Part shown: positions 1 through 7,509 of the stretch, piece after piece
How positions within the stretch are numbered: position 1 is the stretch's first letter
Layout: each line of letters begins with the position of its first letter
Source of the DNA: Mahella australiensis 50-1 BON
GTDB taxonomy: Bacteria > Bacillota > Clostridia > Mahellales > Mahellaceae
NCBI RefSeq assembly: GCF_000213255.1
Contig: NC_015520.1
Location: 2,597,349 to 2,661,348, forward strand
Direction: 5' to 3'
DNA: 64,000 nucleotides
Translations under genes and position numbers: made by a program
Notes under the pieces: model-generated
What the model saw: the letters and a program-made list of their open reading frames with translations, nothing else
Told to the model about the DNA's origin: nothing
The model's database searches: none

Positions 1-151
1 TGACAGTATTTGTCGCATCGGCCGTCAGCATATTACCGGTTGCCGATAACTTAACACCTTCCAATACTGGCAATACGGATCTGGTTGCCAGCGCTTTGCC
101 TGCTGTGGCCACTACTGTTTCCAGATTGTCCTTTTCAATTTCTACATACAT
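1..151 (-). CDS. dnaN: DNA polymerase III beta subunit (sliding clamp), N-terminal part, cut by window edge
   Basis: Reading leftward from ATG at 149-151, the first 50 residues begin MYVEIEKDNLETVVATAGKA and continue with a TRSVLPVLEGV segment, the hallmark of the first beta-clamp domain (TRxTLPILxGV in DnaN). A Shine-Dalgarno AAAGGGGA sits just upstream. The rest of the gene lies beyond position 1. A clamp gene beside ssb and a replication-initiator operon suggests the element carries its own replisome accessory proteins rather than that this is the chromosomal oriC copy. The preceding gene is separated from it by an intrinsic terminator. Only 50 residues are visible, so the identity rests on one conserved motif. 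Confidence 0.75.
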   Translation of the reverse strand, partial: MYVEIEKDNLETVVATAGKALATRSVLPVLEGVKLSATGNMLTADATNTV

Positions 152-186
152 TTTTTATTCCCCTTTCTTTTTTTGAAAAAATAAAA

Positions 187-224
187 AAAGAGGTCTAAAT
201 ACTGATTTGTATTTAGACCTCTTT
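187..224 (-). terminator. intrinsic terminator between the 45-aa ORF and dnaN
   Basis: A perfect 16-bp stem (AAAGAGGTCTAAATAC and its complement) is followed on the minus strand by a T-rich tract. It lies inside an apparent operon, immediately upstream of the dnaN ribosome binding site, like several other internal terminators in this window. Confidence 0.8.
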
Positions 225-228
225 CTCC

Positions 229-366
229 TTACTTTTTTGCCGGTATTTTCGGTTGGTTAGTGTCTTCCCGCAGGGTATGTAAGACACAGGCCAAAACCTT
301 GTCGGCATATGCTGCATACACGCATTTTTCAGCATGTACGCAGCTTAAGCATTTGTTTTGTTGCAT
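229..366 (-). CDS. 45-aa cysteine-containing small protein
   Basis: ATG at 364-366 is preceded by a strong ribosome site (CAGGAGGTAGG). The protein starts MQQNKCLSCVHAEKC and ends in a basic tail. Cysteines at 6, 9, 15 and 27, with the first two as CxxC, suggest a small zinc-binding knuckle. It sits between ssb and dnaN in the same orientation, 14 bp after ssb, so it is probably co-transcribed with them. I do not recognise a family. A second small Cys-rich protein of similar style lies at 21634-21816. Confidence 0.6.
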   Translation of the reverse strand: MQQNKCLSCVHAEKCVYAAYADKVLACVLHTLREDTNQPKIPAKK

Positions 367-380
367 AAGCCTACCTCCTG

Positions 381-791
381 TTAAAACGGCAGATCTTCTT
401 CCTCGGATATACCGAGGTCGGTAAAGCCGCTCAAGTCTGCCTCAGGTATTGGTTCCTGTGCAGAATCAGAATGCTGTGGCCGGGCTAATAACTGAAGCTC
501 CTCAGCTATTATCTCAGTCGCATATCTGTTGCGGCCTTCCGTATCCTGCCATGTCCGGGTTTGCAGGCGGCCAGATACGGCTACCTGCCGGCCTTTTTCG
601 CAGTATTTTGCAACTACGTTCTCGGCCAGCTTCCCCCAGACAATAACCGGCAGAAAATCAGCGTCCGGTTGCCCTTGCTGTTTAACCCTGCGGTCGACAG
701 CAAGGCGGAATGATGCTATGGATGTGCCGTTTTGCGTCTGTCTGATTTCCGGATCGGCCGTTAACCGGCCGATCAATACTACTTTATTCAT
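381..791 (-). CDS. ssb: single-stranded DNA-binding protein
   Basis: The protein is 136 aa, beginning MNKVVLIGRLTADPEIR and containing the OB-fold landmarks (ASFRLAVDR, VIVWGKLAENV, GRQVAVSGRLQTR). It ends in EEEDLPF, the acidic tip by which SSB recruits partner proteins. ATG 789-791 is chosen because of the AAGGAGG site just upstream; an open frame extends further but lacks SSB similarity. It probably coats ssDNA during replication or recombination of the element, together with the neighbouring clamp, the ERF-like annealer and the Gam-like protein. Confidence 0.95.
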   Translation of the reverse strand: MNKVVLIGRLTADPEIRQTQNGTSIASFRLAVDRRVKQQGQPDADFLPVIVWGKLAENVVAKYCEKGRQVAVSGRLQTRTWQDTEGRNRYATEIIAEELQLLARPQHSDSAQEPIPEADLSGFTDLGISEEEDLPF

Positions 792-819
792 AGGATAAAA
801 CCTCCTTAAAAAATTAAAA

Positions 820-860
820 AAACAGCCTAAAAGCTTTCTTTTTTTGCCTTTAGACTGTTT
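820..860 (-). terminator. intrinsic terminator upstream of ssb
   Basis: Inverted repeat (AAACAGCCTAAAAGC with GCCTTTAGACTGTTT) followed on the minus strand by a T-rich run. It separates the coiled-coil gene from ssb within one transcription direction. Confidence 0.75.
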
Positions 861-919
861 TCTTCTTACCTTAAAATTTAGGACAAGACGGTAAACATTA
901 TTTTTTCGGATTTGCTTCT

Positions 920-1441
920 TTATAGCAGTTTGATAAAGCCAATCATCGCTGCCATACCGGCTATAACAGTGCCAACCGTCCACATGAGATTTTTGGACAA
1001 GCCTTTTTGGATATCTTTGATCTCCGCTGTCATATCGGCACGTAGCTCCTTGAACTCCGCCGCCATATCGGCACGCAGCTCCTTGTTCTCCGCCGCCATA
1101 TCGGCACGCAGCCCCTTGTTCTCCGCCGCCATATCGGCACGCAGCCCCTTGTTCTCCGCCGCCATATCGGCACGCAGCTCCTTGTTTTCCGTCGTCATAT
1201 CGGCACGCAGCTCCTTGATCTCCGCCGTTAGGTCAGTGCGTGTTCTCTCAACGCTGGTACGGACTTCCTTGATCTCCACCGTTAGGTCAGAGCGCAAACC
1301 GTCTATTTTTTGATCCAGTCGATTCAATCTGTCATCGATCCTGTTAGGCCGAAAGTCTATCGGTTCCTCATAATTATAAGTCTCAGCTTTTTCTTTAACT
1401 TCTTTATTTTCTTCGCCCATGGCTTTCGCCTCCTCAATCAT
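920..1441 (-). CDS. coiled-coil protein with 11-residue repeats and C-terminal membrane anchor
   Basis: The protein is 173 aa. After an acidic N-terminus comes a long helical region built of repeated ELRADMAAENK-type units (about residues 45-145), then a hydrophobic C-terminal segment (about 151-172, WTVGTVIAGMAAMIGFIKLL) that should span the membrane. The architecture resembles phage XhlA-type or Borrelia Bdr-type tail-anchored coiled coils, without clear homology to either. It is the first gene downstream of leader-RNA copy A, with ribosome site GGAAAGGAG before ATG 1439-1441. Function unknown; a membrane tether for the replication complex is speculation. Confidence 0.75.
   Translation of the reverse strand: MIEEAKAMGEENKEVKEKAETYNYEEPIDFRPNRIDDRLNRLDQKIDGLRSDLTVEIKEVRTSVERTRTDLTAEIKELRADMTTENKELRADMAAENKGLRADMAAENKGLRADMAAENKELRADMAAEFKELRADMTAEIKDIQKGLSKNLMWTVGTVIAGMAAMIGFIKLL
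1015..1250 (-). repeat. imperfect 33-bp tandem repeats inside the coiled-coil gene
   Basis: About seven tandem units of 33 bp (unit containing CATATCGGCACGCAGC) encode the 11-residue coiled-coil repeat. Near-identical neighbours suggest recent copy-number change by slippage or unequal exchange. Confidence 0.85.
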
Positions 1442-1473
1442 ATTATACCACTTCTCCTTTCCGTTTTAAACAT

Positions 1474-1692
1474 AAAAAGGCAGCACAAACACACTTGGCT
1501 TGTACTGCCTTTTAGTCTCAAATCCAACTTATGTTTTTTTGCCGGCAGAATGTCCGGCATTAACATAACACCCCTGCTCCTCGCATGGTGTTATTTGCTG
1601 CCACCCACAGAGTGGACCCGCATTAGGTTGCGGCGTTGGACAGCTCGGGCTTCCAAAACTGTTTCAGCTTTGTTATCCCAAACAATACTTTA
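1474..1692 (-). ncRNA. structured leader RNA, copy A
   Basis: This is one of four full copies of a roughly 220-nt transcribed leader. On the minus strand it has in order: the conserved block GAGCTGTCCAACGCCGCAAC with a small CCGC/GCGG hairpin, a variable hairpin (here CCAC/GTGG), a long hairpin (ATAACACC/GGTGTTAT), a GCCGG/CCGGC hairpin, and a terminator-like hairpin (AAAAGGCAG/CTGCCTTTTT) at 1474-1513. Compensatory differences between copies support the pairing. It leads directly into the ribosome site of the coiled-coil gene and, unlike copies B-D, has no tRNA-like domain. Alternative reading: short frames run through it, but they are not conserved in their C-terminal part between copies. 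Confidence 0.7.
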
Positions 1693-1699
1693 CACTTGT

Positions 1700-1727
1700 A
1701 GTATATCATGCTTTCTGAATTTTGCAA
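1700..1727 (-). promoter_or_regulatory. sigma-A-like promoter of leader RNA copy A
   Basis: Minus-strand TTGCAA and TATACT are separated by 16 bp. The same sequence block recurs at 8581-8608, 28808-28835 and 59993-60020. Confidence 0.7.
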
Positions 1728-1775
1728 TAGTTTTTTTATATTTTGCTATTATGTACAAAGATCCCATTAGTTGCC

Positions 1776-2444
1776 TTACTCATGAATAAATTTACCTTCT
1801 GTTCTTTTCTCTTTCCTGTATTTTTGCTTATCCTTTTCTCTGCTCATCCAAAACAATTCGGATATGTCCCTGAACAACGTTTCCTTATCGTCCTCCGGCA
1901 CATCATCATTCATAAAGAACTGGTCAATATGTTCTATAAAGTCTTCATATTGGCTCAAGTCGCGTTTTGTTACAGGATATCTTTGGGCATATTCTTCGGG
2001 AATATACGAATTAGGTACATTGATCCTGCCGATAAGATAGTCGGCAGATACGTTAAATATGTCTGCTAATTTTTTGGTCAGTTTAATATCCGGCTGCCGG
2101 TTTCCTTCCTCAAGATCATGATAATACTGTTCCGAAAGGCCTAATTTCTCGGCCGTTTCCGCTACAGACCATTTCCTTTGCTTTCGCAGTTCTTTTAATC
2201 GATTTGCTATCTCCATTGCGGTATTGTTATCAGAGACAATATTTGGTTCGTCTTCCCCCAATAAATAACTTACAGTAGTGCCAAGCACCTCCGCAAGCTC
2301 GCTTAATCTTTTTAAAGAAGGGTTACTCCTACCATTCTCAATATCACTTAAAAAGGATATTGAGATACCGGCTTTCTGCGATAAATCGCGTAATGTCAAT
2401 TTTCTTTGTTGCCTTAACTGTTTAAGACGCTCTCCAACGGACAT
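1776..2444 (-). CDS. tandem XRE-family repressor (two HTH domains)
   Basis: The protein is 222 aa with two consecutive HTH_3 domains. The first (about residues 5-60) contains LRDLSQKAGISISFLSDIEN. The second (about 82-136) contains SVAETAEKLGLSEQYYHDLE. A C-terminal region of about 85 aa is acidic then basic and carries no S24 protease motif. It is divergent from the XRE gene at 2701 across an operator-rich spacer, which is the layout of a phage CI/Cro-type switch. It probably represses the plus-strand replication operon. Two fused HTH domains in one chain are less common than the usual single-HTH repressor. Confidence 0.85.
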   Translation of the reverse strand: MSVGERLKQLRQQRKLTLRDLSQKAGISISFLSDIENGRSNPSLKRLSELAEVLGTTVSYLLGEDEPNIVSDNNTAMEIANRLKELRKQRKWSVAETAEKLGLSEQYYHDLEEGNRQPDIKLTKKLADIFNVSADYLIGRINVPNSYIPEEYAQRYPVTKRDLSQYEDFIEHIDQFFMNDDVPEDDKETLFRDISELFWMSREKDKQKYRKEKRTEGKFIHE

Positions 2445-2463
2445 TAAAATGATCCTTCCTCAA

Positions 2464-2560
2464 AATATTTACTCTCAAAAACGAAACTTTCCGTAAATAT
2501 TAAACTGCTTTAATTATATCGCAAAAATCAGAAAAGTAAATTACAATATTTACGTAAATC
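2464..2560. promoter_or_regulatory. operator region between divergent XRE genes
   Basis: It contains AATATTTAC at 2464-2472, its inverse GTAAATATT at 2493-2501, and the perfect palindrome ATTTACGTAAAT at 2548-2559. All share the core ATTTAC/GTAAAT. Spacing and position between two divergent HTH genes indicate repressor binding sites; the protein-site assignment is inference. Confidence 0.6.
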
Positions 2561-2700
2561 GGAGGAATACAGAGATTGTGTTCGTTTTATACGTAATAAT
2601 CCTCCTTTTTAGCCTTTTTTGCCACTATTTGCGGTTTTTTGGAGTTTGATATTATTCCGGTATAAGCGTAAAATAAACGTAGATTTTGGAGGTGGAGATT

Positions 2701-2916
2701 TTGCTGGGAACAAAAATAAAAAAACTGCGTATTAACAAAAAAATCAAACAAATTGAGTTAGCGAAAGCAGCCGGTATTTCAAACTCGTTTCTTTCGGATA
2801 TAGAAAATGGCCGGACAATGCCTTCTTTGAAAACATTGTACAAGTTAGCTGACGCCTTGGATGTCAGCATAACTGTTTTCCTCGAAGACGATTCATCTTA
2901 TGAATTCGTACAATAG
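2701..2916 (+). CDS. small XRE-family regulator (Cro-like)
   Basis: The protein is 71 aa and almost entirely one HTH_3 domain (KQIELAKAAGISNSFLSDIE). TTG at 2701 is preferred as start because GGAGGTGG at 2688-2695 gives correct spacing; a start at 2686 would place the ribosome site inside the gene. It is the first gene of the plus-strand replication operon and stands opposite the double-HTH repressor, so it is probably an autoregulator or antirepressor. Confidence 0.8.
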   Translation: MLGTKIKKLRINKKIKQIELAKAAGISNSFLSDIENGRTMPSLKTLYKLADALDVSITVFLEDDSSYEFVQ

Positions 2917-2930
2917 GCGGTGAAAATATA

Positions 2931-3920
2931 ATGGGTGGTTGGATTAAACTACATAGAAAATTAACCGAGCATTGGATATGGGACGACAAACCATTTTCAA
3001 AAGGCCAGGCATGGATTGACATGCTGATGATGGCCAACCATGACACCAACAAAATTTGCATTGGTAATGAACTTATAGAGGTTCAGCGCGGTTCTTTCAT
3101 AACATCCGAACTCAGGTTGATGGACAGATGGGGTTGGTCCAAGAAGAAACTCAGAGCATTTCTGACTTTGTTGCAGGAAGACGGCATGATAATCAAAGAG
3201 AGCAACCAAAAAAGAACCGCTATTTTTATCGTAAATTATGAGATTTATCAGGAACAAGGGACTACAGAAGAACCACAGAGGAACCGCCTTACGGACGATG
3301 ATGGAAAAATAACGTCCAGAAAAGGAACCACAGAGGAACCGCCTGAAATCCCGCAAAATAAGGAAGAAACGGAGGTTGCAGAACCACAAAAGAACCACAG
3401 AGGAACCGCTGAGGAACCGCCAAGGAACCATGAAGGATACACAAACAAGAATAATAAGAATGATAAGAATATATATATATATTCATCGTCTGAACAAAGT
3501 TCAGACGAACCAAACCAAACCTGTAGTAAAGGTCAACAACCGAAAAAACGTGAAGTACCGGTATTCACCGAGGATACCATACAATACCAGCTTGCATTGT
3601 TTATGCGCCAATGCATACTTGAAAACCTGCCTGCCGCGAGAGTACCAGATCCCGCCCCGGCTACGCTTAAACACTGGGCATACGATATTGACAAAATGAT
3701 CCGGCTGGACAGCCGCAGCCCTGATGAGATCCGGGAAATGATCGACTGGACTCACAAAGACAACTTCTGGTATGCAAACATATTAAGCCCAGGTAAGTTG
3801 CGCGAAAAGTGGGATACTTTAACCGCTCAAAAAATGCGAAAATCTAAGACATATCCCAAATCTGCCGATAACACGGTTTTTGATTACGAGGCAGCAAAAA
3901 AGAGCAAGTATGGATGGTGA
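2931..3920 (+). CDS. replication initiator / DnaD-like protein with winged-helix N-terminus
   Basis: The protein is 329 aa. Residues 1-110 (GGWIKLHRKLTEHWIWDDKPFSKGQAW onward) match the N-terminal winged-helix domain of phage and plasmid replisome organisers. Residues about 105-180 are a low-complexity linker with several GTTEEPP-like repeats. The C-terminal 120 aa have a helical DnaD-like domain ending in a tract like SPGKLREKWDTLTAQ, typical of these proteins. The stop overlaps the helicase-loader start by 11 bp, so the pair is translationally coupled. It probably recognises the element's origin and recruits helicase through the loader. Confidence 0.75.
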   Translation: MGGWIKLHRKLTEHWIWDDKPFSKGQAWIDMLMMANHDTNKICIGNELIEVQRGSFITSELRLMDRWGWSKKKLRAFLTLLQEDGMIIKESNQKRTAIFIVNYEIYQEQGTTEEPQRNRLTDDDGKITSRKGTTEEPPEIPQNKEETEVAEPQKNHRGTAEEPPRNHEGYTNKNNKNDKNIYIYSSSEQSSDEPNQTCSKGQQPKKREVPVFTEDTIQYQLALFMRQCILENLPAARVPDPAPATLKHWAYDIDKMIRLDSRSPDEIREMIDWTHKDNFWYANILSPGKLREKWDTLTAQKMRKSKTYPKSADNTVFDYEAAKKSKYGW

Positions 3921-4587
3921 TTTATTTATGCTTGATGAATTTGTGAAATACAGTATTAACAAAAACCAGCAGGAAGCCAAAGCGTTAATGATTAAGCAGC
4001 GGCAGGAAAAAGTATCTGAGTTGTTGATTCAGAGCGGACTCGGCAAACGTTTCCAAAATAAGACGTTTGACAATTTCGTTTCTGCTGGCCAGCTCCGGAA
4101 CGCTCTGGAACAAGCTACGGCTTTTGCAGCCGGTTTTCCTGCTGTAAAAGGTCTGTTGCTTACCGGGCCTGTGGGCGTCGGCAAAACGCACCTTGCTGCC
4201 GCTATAGTCAACGAGCTTACTAAACGTATGTATGTTGTTGTGTTCGGCAACAGTATTAGTATTATAAGCCGGATAAAACAAACTTATGGCAAAACTGGCG
4301 AGAGTGAACTGGATATAATAAATGCTCTGACAAGTGTGGACCTTCTTGTTATTGATGATTTGGGCAAAGAAAAGGCCAGCGACAATACCAGTGCTATATT
4401 ATACCAGATTATCAACCGGCTGTACGAAGAAGAAAGGCCGGTTGTTATAACAACTAATTATACGTCAGACATGCTGGCTAACCAGCTTGGGGAAAGAGGC
4501 CAAGCGATAGTATCGCGGTTAACTGAGATGTGCGTACCAGTGATAATGCAGGGGATCGATTGGCGCATAAATCACGAGGAGGGTTAG
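3910..4587 (+). CDS. DnaC/DnaI-like replicative helicase loader (AAA+ ATPase)
   Basis: The protein is 225 aa with Walker A GPVGVGKT (residues 86-93), Walker B LLVIDDLG and a sensor-type VVITTNY. This is the DnaC/IstB-type AAA+ fold. Start ATG 3910 overlaps the initiator stop. It probably loads the host replicative helicase at the element's origin. The context (initiator directly upstream, no transposase) separates it from the IstB proteins of the IS21 elements elsewhere in this window. Confidence 0.85.
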   Translation: MDGDLFMLDEFVKYSINKNQQEAKALMIKQRQEKVSELLIQSGLGKRFQNKTFDNFVSAGQLRNALEQATAFAAGFPAVKGLLLTGPVGVGKTHLAAAIVNELTKRMYVVVFGNSISIISRIKQTYGKTGESELDIINALTSVDLLVIDDLGKEKASDNTSAILYQIINRLYEEERPVVITTNYTSDMLANQLGERGQAIVSRLTEMCVPVIMQGIDWRINHEEG

Positions 4588-4591
4588 AGAA

Positions 4592-4933
4592 ATGACTGTT
4601 ATGATAGATGTAGAGGTATGGGGCAGTAAAGAAAACAGCAAAGCGATAATCCCCAACTGCTGGATATGCAAAGACAACGGGCTGGTAATTTATAAGAAAA
4701 AGACTAAAGACGGTATATACGAGCATATTGCTCATTGCACTTGCCCGGCTGGTATTCCTTATCACTATGACGGCAGAGAATGCAAAACAAATAAATCCGA
4801 GTACTATATACCTTCTATTGCGGATATAGCGGATCCCGCAATGATTGCGAAAGATAACCTGGCCGCTTTTTATAAACAAAACAAAGGCAATGATGATATT
4901 ATGAAAATATTGCAGCAACAACTGGCTAGTTAA
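4592..4933 (+). CDS. 113-aa protein with paired cysteine motifs
   Basis: The gene begins 5 bp after the helicase-loader stop. It contains CWIC (about residues 23-26) and CTC (about 49-51), suggesting a small zinc-binding module, and a helical C-terminus LAAFYKQNKGNDDIMK. I do not recognise a family. A degenerate copy of its 3' end occurs at 5845-5889. Position in the operon suggests an accessory replication role. Confidence 0.6.
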   Translation: MTVMIDVEVWGSKENSKAIIPNCWICKDNGLVIYKKKTKDGIYEHIAHCTCPAGIPYHYDGRECKTNKSEYYIPSIADIADPAMIAKDNLAAFYKQNKGNDDIMKILQQQLAS

Positions 4934-4960
4934 ATTTGTTTCTAGGGAAGACCTAAAATT

Positions 4961-5785
4961 ATGAATAAAACAAAAATTGAGTGGTGTGACTACACTTGGA
5001 ATCCGGTCACAGGCTGCCTGAACGGTTGCGAATACTGTTATGCCAAAAAAATAGTGCAGCGGTTTCAAGGATGGACAGATGATGACGGTTGGACGCATTA
5101 TGACGTTCTGTTGCATAAAGACGAGCCAATTCGAGTACTGGATCATCCTTTATACGTGGCATATGAGAACACAAAAGGCAAATTTCCGCAAGCACCGTAT
5201 CCGTTTGGCTTTAAGCCCACATTTTATCGTTATCGCCTTAATGAGCCTAAACAGGTTAAACATCCTGCTAAAATATTCGTATGCAGCATGGCAGACCTAT
5301 TTGGGGATTGGGTACCGGCTGAATGGATAAATGAAGTGATAGAAGTAGCAAAGGAATGTCCACAGCATACATTCATGTTTTTAACCAAAAATCCGGGCAG
5401 ATATTTTGAGTTTGAGTTTCCTGAAAACTGTTGGTTAGGCGCTAGCACAGGAGATAAGCCAGATGACAAAACGAGCACAAATCCGGATGGTACGTTTATT
5501 GTATCTAACGTACATTCAGTAGCAGATATTATGCGGTTTCTACCCAGAAGTTTTATATCTTTTGAACCGTTGCGTTGTGATGCAGCAGCAGACTTGAGCC
5601 TCGATTGTATCAGTTGGGTTATTATAGGTGCTCAAACAGGTCCGGGTGCAATACTGCCAAAGAAAGAATGGATACAAGACATAATTGATGTGGCAAGAGA
5701 GGATGGCGTTCCGGTGTTTATGAAAAACAACCTTAAAGAAGTATGGGATAAAGAATTGATCCAGAAATGGCCTGTACTAGTATAA
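4961..5785 (+). CDS. DUF5131 / phage Gp37-Gp68 family protein
   Basis: The protein is 274 aa, starting MNKTKIEWCDYTWNPVTGC and then CLNGCEYCYAKK, a CX3CX2C cluster as in radical SAM enzymes. The family (DUF5131, phage Gp37/Gp68) is frequent in phages and plasmids and lacks a firmly assigned reaction. It continues with FVCSMADLFGDWVP and FISFEPLRCD, both typical of the family. It is the last gene of the replication operon, followed by a terminator. The cysteine cluster suggests a 4Fe-4S site; activity is unknown. Confidence 0.85.
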   Translation: MNKTKIEWCDYTWNPVTGCLNGCEYCYAKKIVQRFQGWTDDDGWTHYDVLLHKDEPIRVLDHPLYVAYENTKGKFPQAPYPFGFKPTFYRYRLNEPKQVKHPAKIFVCSMADLFGDWVPAEWINEVIEVAKECPQHTFMFLTKNPGRYFEFEFPENCWLGASTGDKPDDKTSTNPDGTFIVSNVHSVADIMRFLPRSFISFEPLRCDAAADLSLDCISWVIIGAQTGPGAILPKKEWIQDIIDVAREDGVPVFMKNNLKEVWDKELIQKWPVLV

Positions 5786-5807
5786 GTCTTGCTACGAATG
5801 AAACTTT

Positions 5808-5846
5808 CTGCTTTCTTTTCAAAAAACAAGAAAGCAGCCGGTTTTT
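5808..5846 (+). terminator. terminator of the replication operon
   Basis: Stem CTGCTTTCTT/AAGAAAGCAG followed by CCGGTTTTT, 23 bp after the DUF5131 stop. Confidence 0.75.
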
Positions 5847-5889
5847 AGCCACTTTCTATAAACAAAATAAAGACGATGCCGATGTAATG
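5845..5889 (+). pseudogene. fragment of the 3' end of the 4592-4933 gene
   Basis: In frame it reads LATFYKQNKDDADVM, clearly matching LAAFYKQNKGNDDIM at the end of the 113-aa gene upstream. It has no start and loses the frame afterwards, so it is a duplicated scrap. The rest of 5786-6117 holds palindromic repeat R1 and a hairpin at 5988-6032. Confidence 0.6.
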
Positions 5890-5926
5890 GGAAGTTCAGC
5901 TGATATTGTTTTCGATATAGTATTGT

Positions 5927-5976
5927 TACCGATGGCTTAGCAGAAAGCCTCGCCGCTTGTGGCAGGGAGAAGTCAA
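5927..5976 (-). repeat. palindromic dispersed repeat R1
   Basis: It has the core CTGCCACAAGCGGCGAGG and the flank TTTCTGCTAAGCCATCGG read on the minus strand. It is one of six related copies between 5.9 and 11 kb and is inverted relative to R2 at 6896. Confidence 0.7.
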
Positions 5977-5987
5977 TGAGAAAGAAA

Positions 5988-6032
5988 GCCAACATCGGTA
6001 AGCTACTTTTAATATTTTCTACCGATGTTGGC
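5988..6032. terminator. hairpin / probable terminator
   Basis: 13-bp perfect stem GCCAACATCGGTA / TACCGATGTTGGC with a T-rich 3' side (ATATTTTAT). Confidence 0.5.
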
Positions 6033-6117
6033 ATATTTTATAAACAACTGATTGTATGTCGAGTATAAGTACCGGAGCTGAACCTTTGCATGGCTAAAAC
6101 CAGACACTACTGTCTAT

Positions 6118-6435
6118 TTATATGCAATAGATGAAAGCATCTTCTTTCTTGTGAAGGACAGAACATTTGCTGGTCGTATGTTTAATATTGGGATAGTTTT
6201 GGGCCAGCTGTGACGCTACAGCACCTATATGCGATGCCGGTTCTTTAAAACCACTGGATTTTTCATAACGGTCGAGATAACTTTTCAGTGTCTTAATAAC
6301 ATTTGATTCCTGCAAAATTTCAAGGATCTCATGGCTGGTTAAAGTCTTACCTTGGTTTTGCTTTAAGACGTTAATTATCAACTTCTCCATATCATGGAGG
6401 AGGCCAATATTTGCCAAATAGTTCAATTGAAACAT
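6118..6435 (-). CDS. 105-aa protein, possible winged-helix
   Basis: ATG 6433-6435 is preceded by AAAGGAGGG. The region KTLTSHEILEILQES resembles the first helices of a winged-helix domain, and the C-terminus carries VASQLAQNYPNIKH. No family is recognised. It lies downstream of the nucleotidyltransferase gene in the same direction but is separated by about 117 bp, so it may or may not be its partner; no HEPN RX4-6H motif is visible. Confidence 0.55.
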   Translation of the reverse strand: MFQLNYLANIGLLHDMEKLIINVLKQNQGKTLTSHEILEILQESNVIKTLKSYLDRYEKSSGFKEPASHIGAVASQLAQNYPNIKHTTSKCSVLHKKEDAFIYCI

Positions 6436-6552
6436 AAATTATACCCTCCTTTCTTATCAATAATGATTTGTCGTTTATGTCAGCGAGCGAGAACCTCCGG
6501 CCAGCCGATTTTTGTAGCATGTCCGGCTTATTACGAATGGATTGACCTGGTG

Positions 6553-6870
6553 TTAGTATCTCTCCTGACTTTTATCATAAATAATAATACTATCCGCTAA
6601 AACTTCATCTTTAATAAACCTTGATATATCTCGATAATCCAATATATCAACATCTTTGCCTAATACTTGCCTCAATGCATCTTTGGTCTCTAAATATTTT
6701 GGTATATCAATAATATCTGGTAATGATACCAGAATATCGACATCACTATCAGCTTTTGCTTCTCCTCTAGCGTATGAACCAAACAATGCTATCCTTGTAG
6801 CGTCTAATTGCTTTAATCTGGGCACTATAATATTTCTAATTTCTTCTATTGTATAAACCTTTTTCATCAT
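6553..6870 (-). CDS. minimal nucleotidyltransferase (MNT/MntA type)
   Basis: The protein is 105 aa with the pol-beta signature GSYARGEAKADSDVDILV (about residues 31-48): GSxARGE followed by the DxD metal-binding pair, and a later DILDYRD. This is the MNT domain found as antitoxin in HEPN-MNT modules, where it AMPylates the HEPN toxin. No recognisable HEPN partner is adjacent, so it is an orphan here or its partner was lost to the neighbouring rearrangements. AAGGTG precedes ATG 6868-6870. Confidence 0.85.
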   Translation of the reverse strand: MMKKVYTIEEIRNIIVPRLKQLDATRIALFGSYARGEAKADSDVDILVSLPDIIDIPKYLETKDALRQVLGKDVDILDYRDISRFIKDEVLADSIIIYDKSQERY

Positions 6871-6884
6871 AATCTATACACCTT

Positions 6885-7250
6885 CTTAATGACATTCTGA
6901 CTTCTCCCTGCCACAAGTGGCGAGGTTTTCTGCTAAGCCATCGGTAAGCTTGCGGTAACCGTACGGATAGCCATCAGAGTATATTAACTCACTTAAACGC
7001 TCTTTTACTTCTTCATCCGATATTTTATAACCATCATAGGTGAAAGAATAACCAGGTACAGGCCTGCCATGATGCTCGTTTTTATCATTATAAGGCAGGC
7101 CTTATACCCTTGAGCAATCTACTTGTTCGCTATTCCAACTTTGTCGGTTACCGAGGGTTTACCGCATCTCTTAACTTCCTTAGCACAGCTAATTCAAATT
7201 CTTTCTCGCCCAGAAGTTGCTTTAGCGTGGTATTCTCTCGACTTACACTT
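6885..7250 (-). pseudogene. IS3-family transposase remnant (OrfA end plus OrfB start)
   Basis: Three minus-strand frames give consecutive IS3 landmarks. The OrfA leucine-zipper end reads TLKQLLGEKEFELAVLRKL (near 7240-7170). Then comes an OrfB start DKVGIANK-stop-IAQGYKACLIM, and then GRPVPGYSFTYDGYKISDEE ending in YPYGYRKLTDGLAEN (near 7090-6930). Stops and frame changes show it is dead. Its end fuses into palindromic repeat R2. Confidence 0.7.
6896..6950 (+). repeat. palindromic dispersed repeat R2
   Basis: Core CTGCCACAAGTGGCGAGG followed by TTTTCTGCTAAGCCATCGG. It is inverted relative to R1, so the pair brackets 5977-6895. Confidence 0.7.
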
Positions 7251-7260
7251 CGTAAAATAG

Positions 7261-7506
7261 CTATTTATGCCTTAAATTCAAAACTGATATTATTCTACCT
7301 CTATATTTCTCGGCATAGACCACCGCCATATAATATGGTAAAGCATCCGCCTTTTCTATAGTATCCACCAGCACAGGTTCTATCTGCCCAGTTAAATTTA
7401 CATAGCCTTTTGGAGTCAATACAACATACCTATTTTGTTCTAGATATCTTAAAATACGCGTATCCTGTTCTTTCCCAAGCTCCAGAATCGATTTTCTTTC
7501 TCCCAT
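7261..7506 (-). CDS. 81-aa protein of unknown function
   Basis: Begins MGERKSILELGKEQD; ribosome site GAAGGGGG precedes ATG 7504-7506. It has a basic, beta-rich pattern with no recognised domain. It starts 4 bp after the 73-aa gene at 7510-7731 and belongs to the small operon 8535-7261 driven by promoter copy G. Confidence 0.6.
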   Translation of the reverse strand: MGERKSILELGKEQDTRILRYLEQNRYVVLTPKGYVNLTGQIEPVLVDTIEKADALPYYMAVVYAEKYRGRIISVLNLRHK

Positions 7507-7509
7507 ATA

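Noticed and set aside
1015-1250. Iterons or a satellite array
   Set aside because: The 33-bp repeats are in frame and encode a coiled coil.
912-1313. Plus-strand ORF across the coiled-coil gene
   Set aside because: It is the antisense shadow of the repeat region, without a ribosome site.
1474-1692. T-box or known metabolite riboswitch
   Set aside because: No T-box consensus (GGTGGNACCGCG) and no recognisable SAM, cobalamin, THF or c-di-GMP core. It also heads unrelated gene sets.
6553-6870. HEPN-MNT toxin-antitoxin pair with the 6118-6435 gene
   Set aside because: The neighbour lacks the HEPN RX4-6H motif and lies 117 bp away; the nucleotidyltransferase is treated as an orphan.
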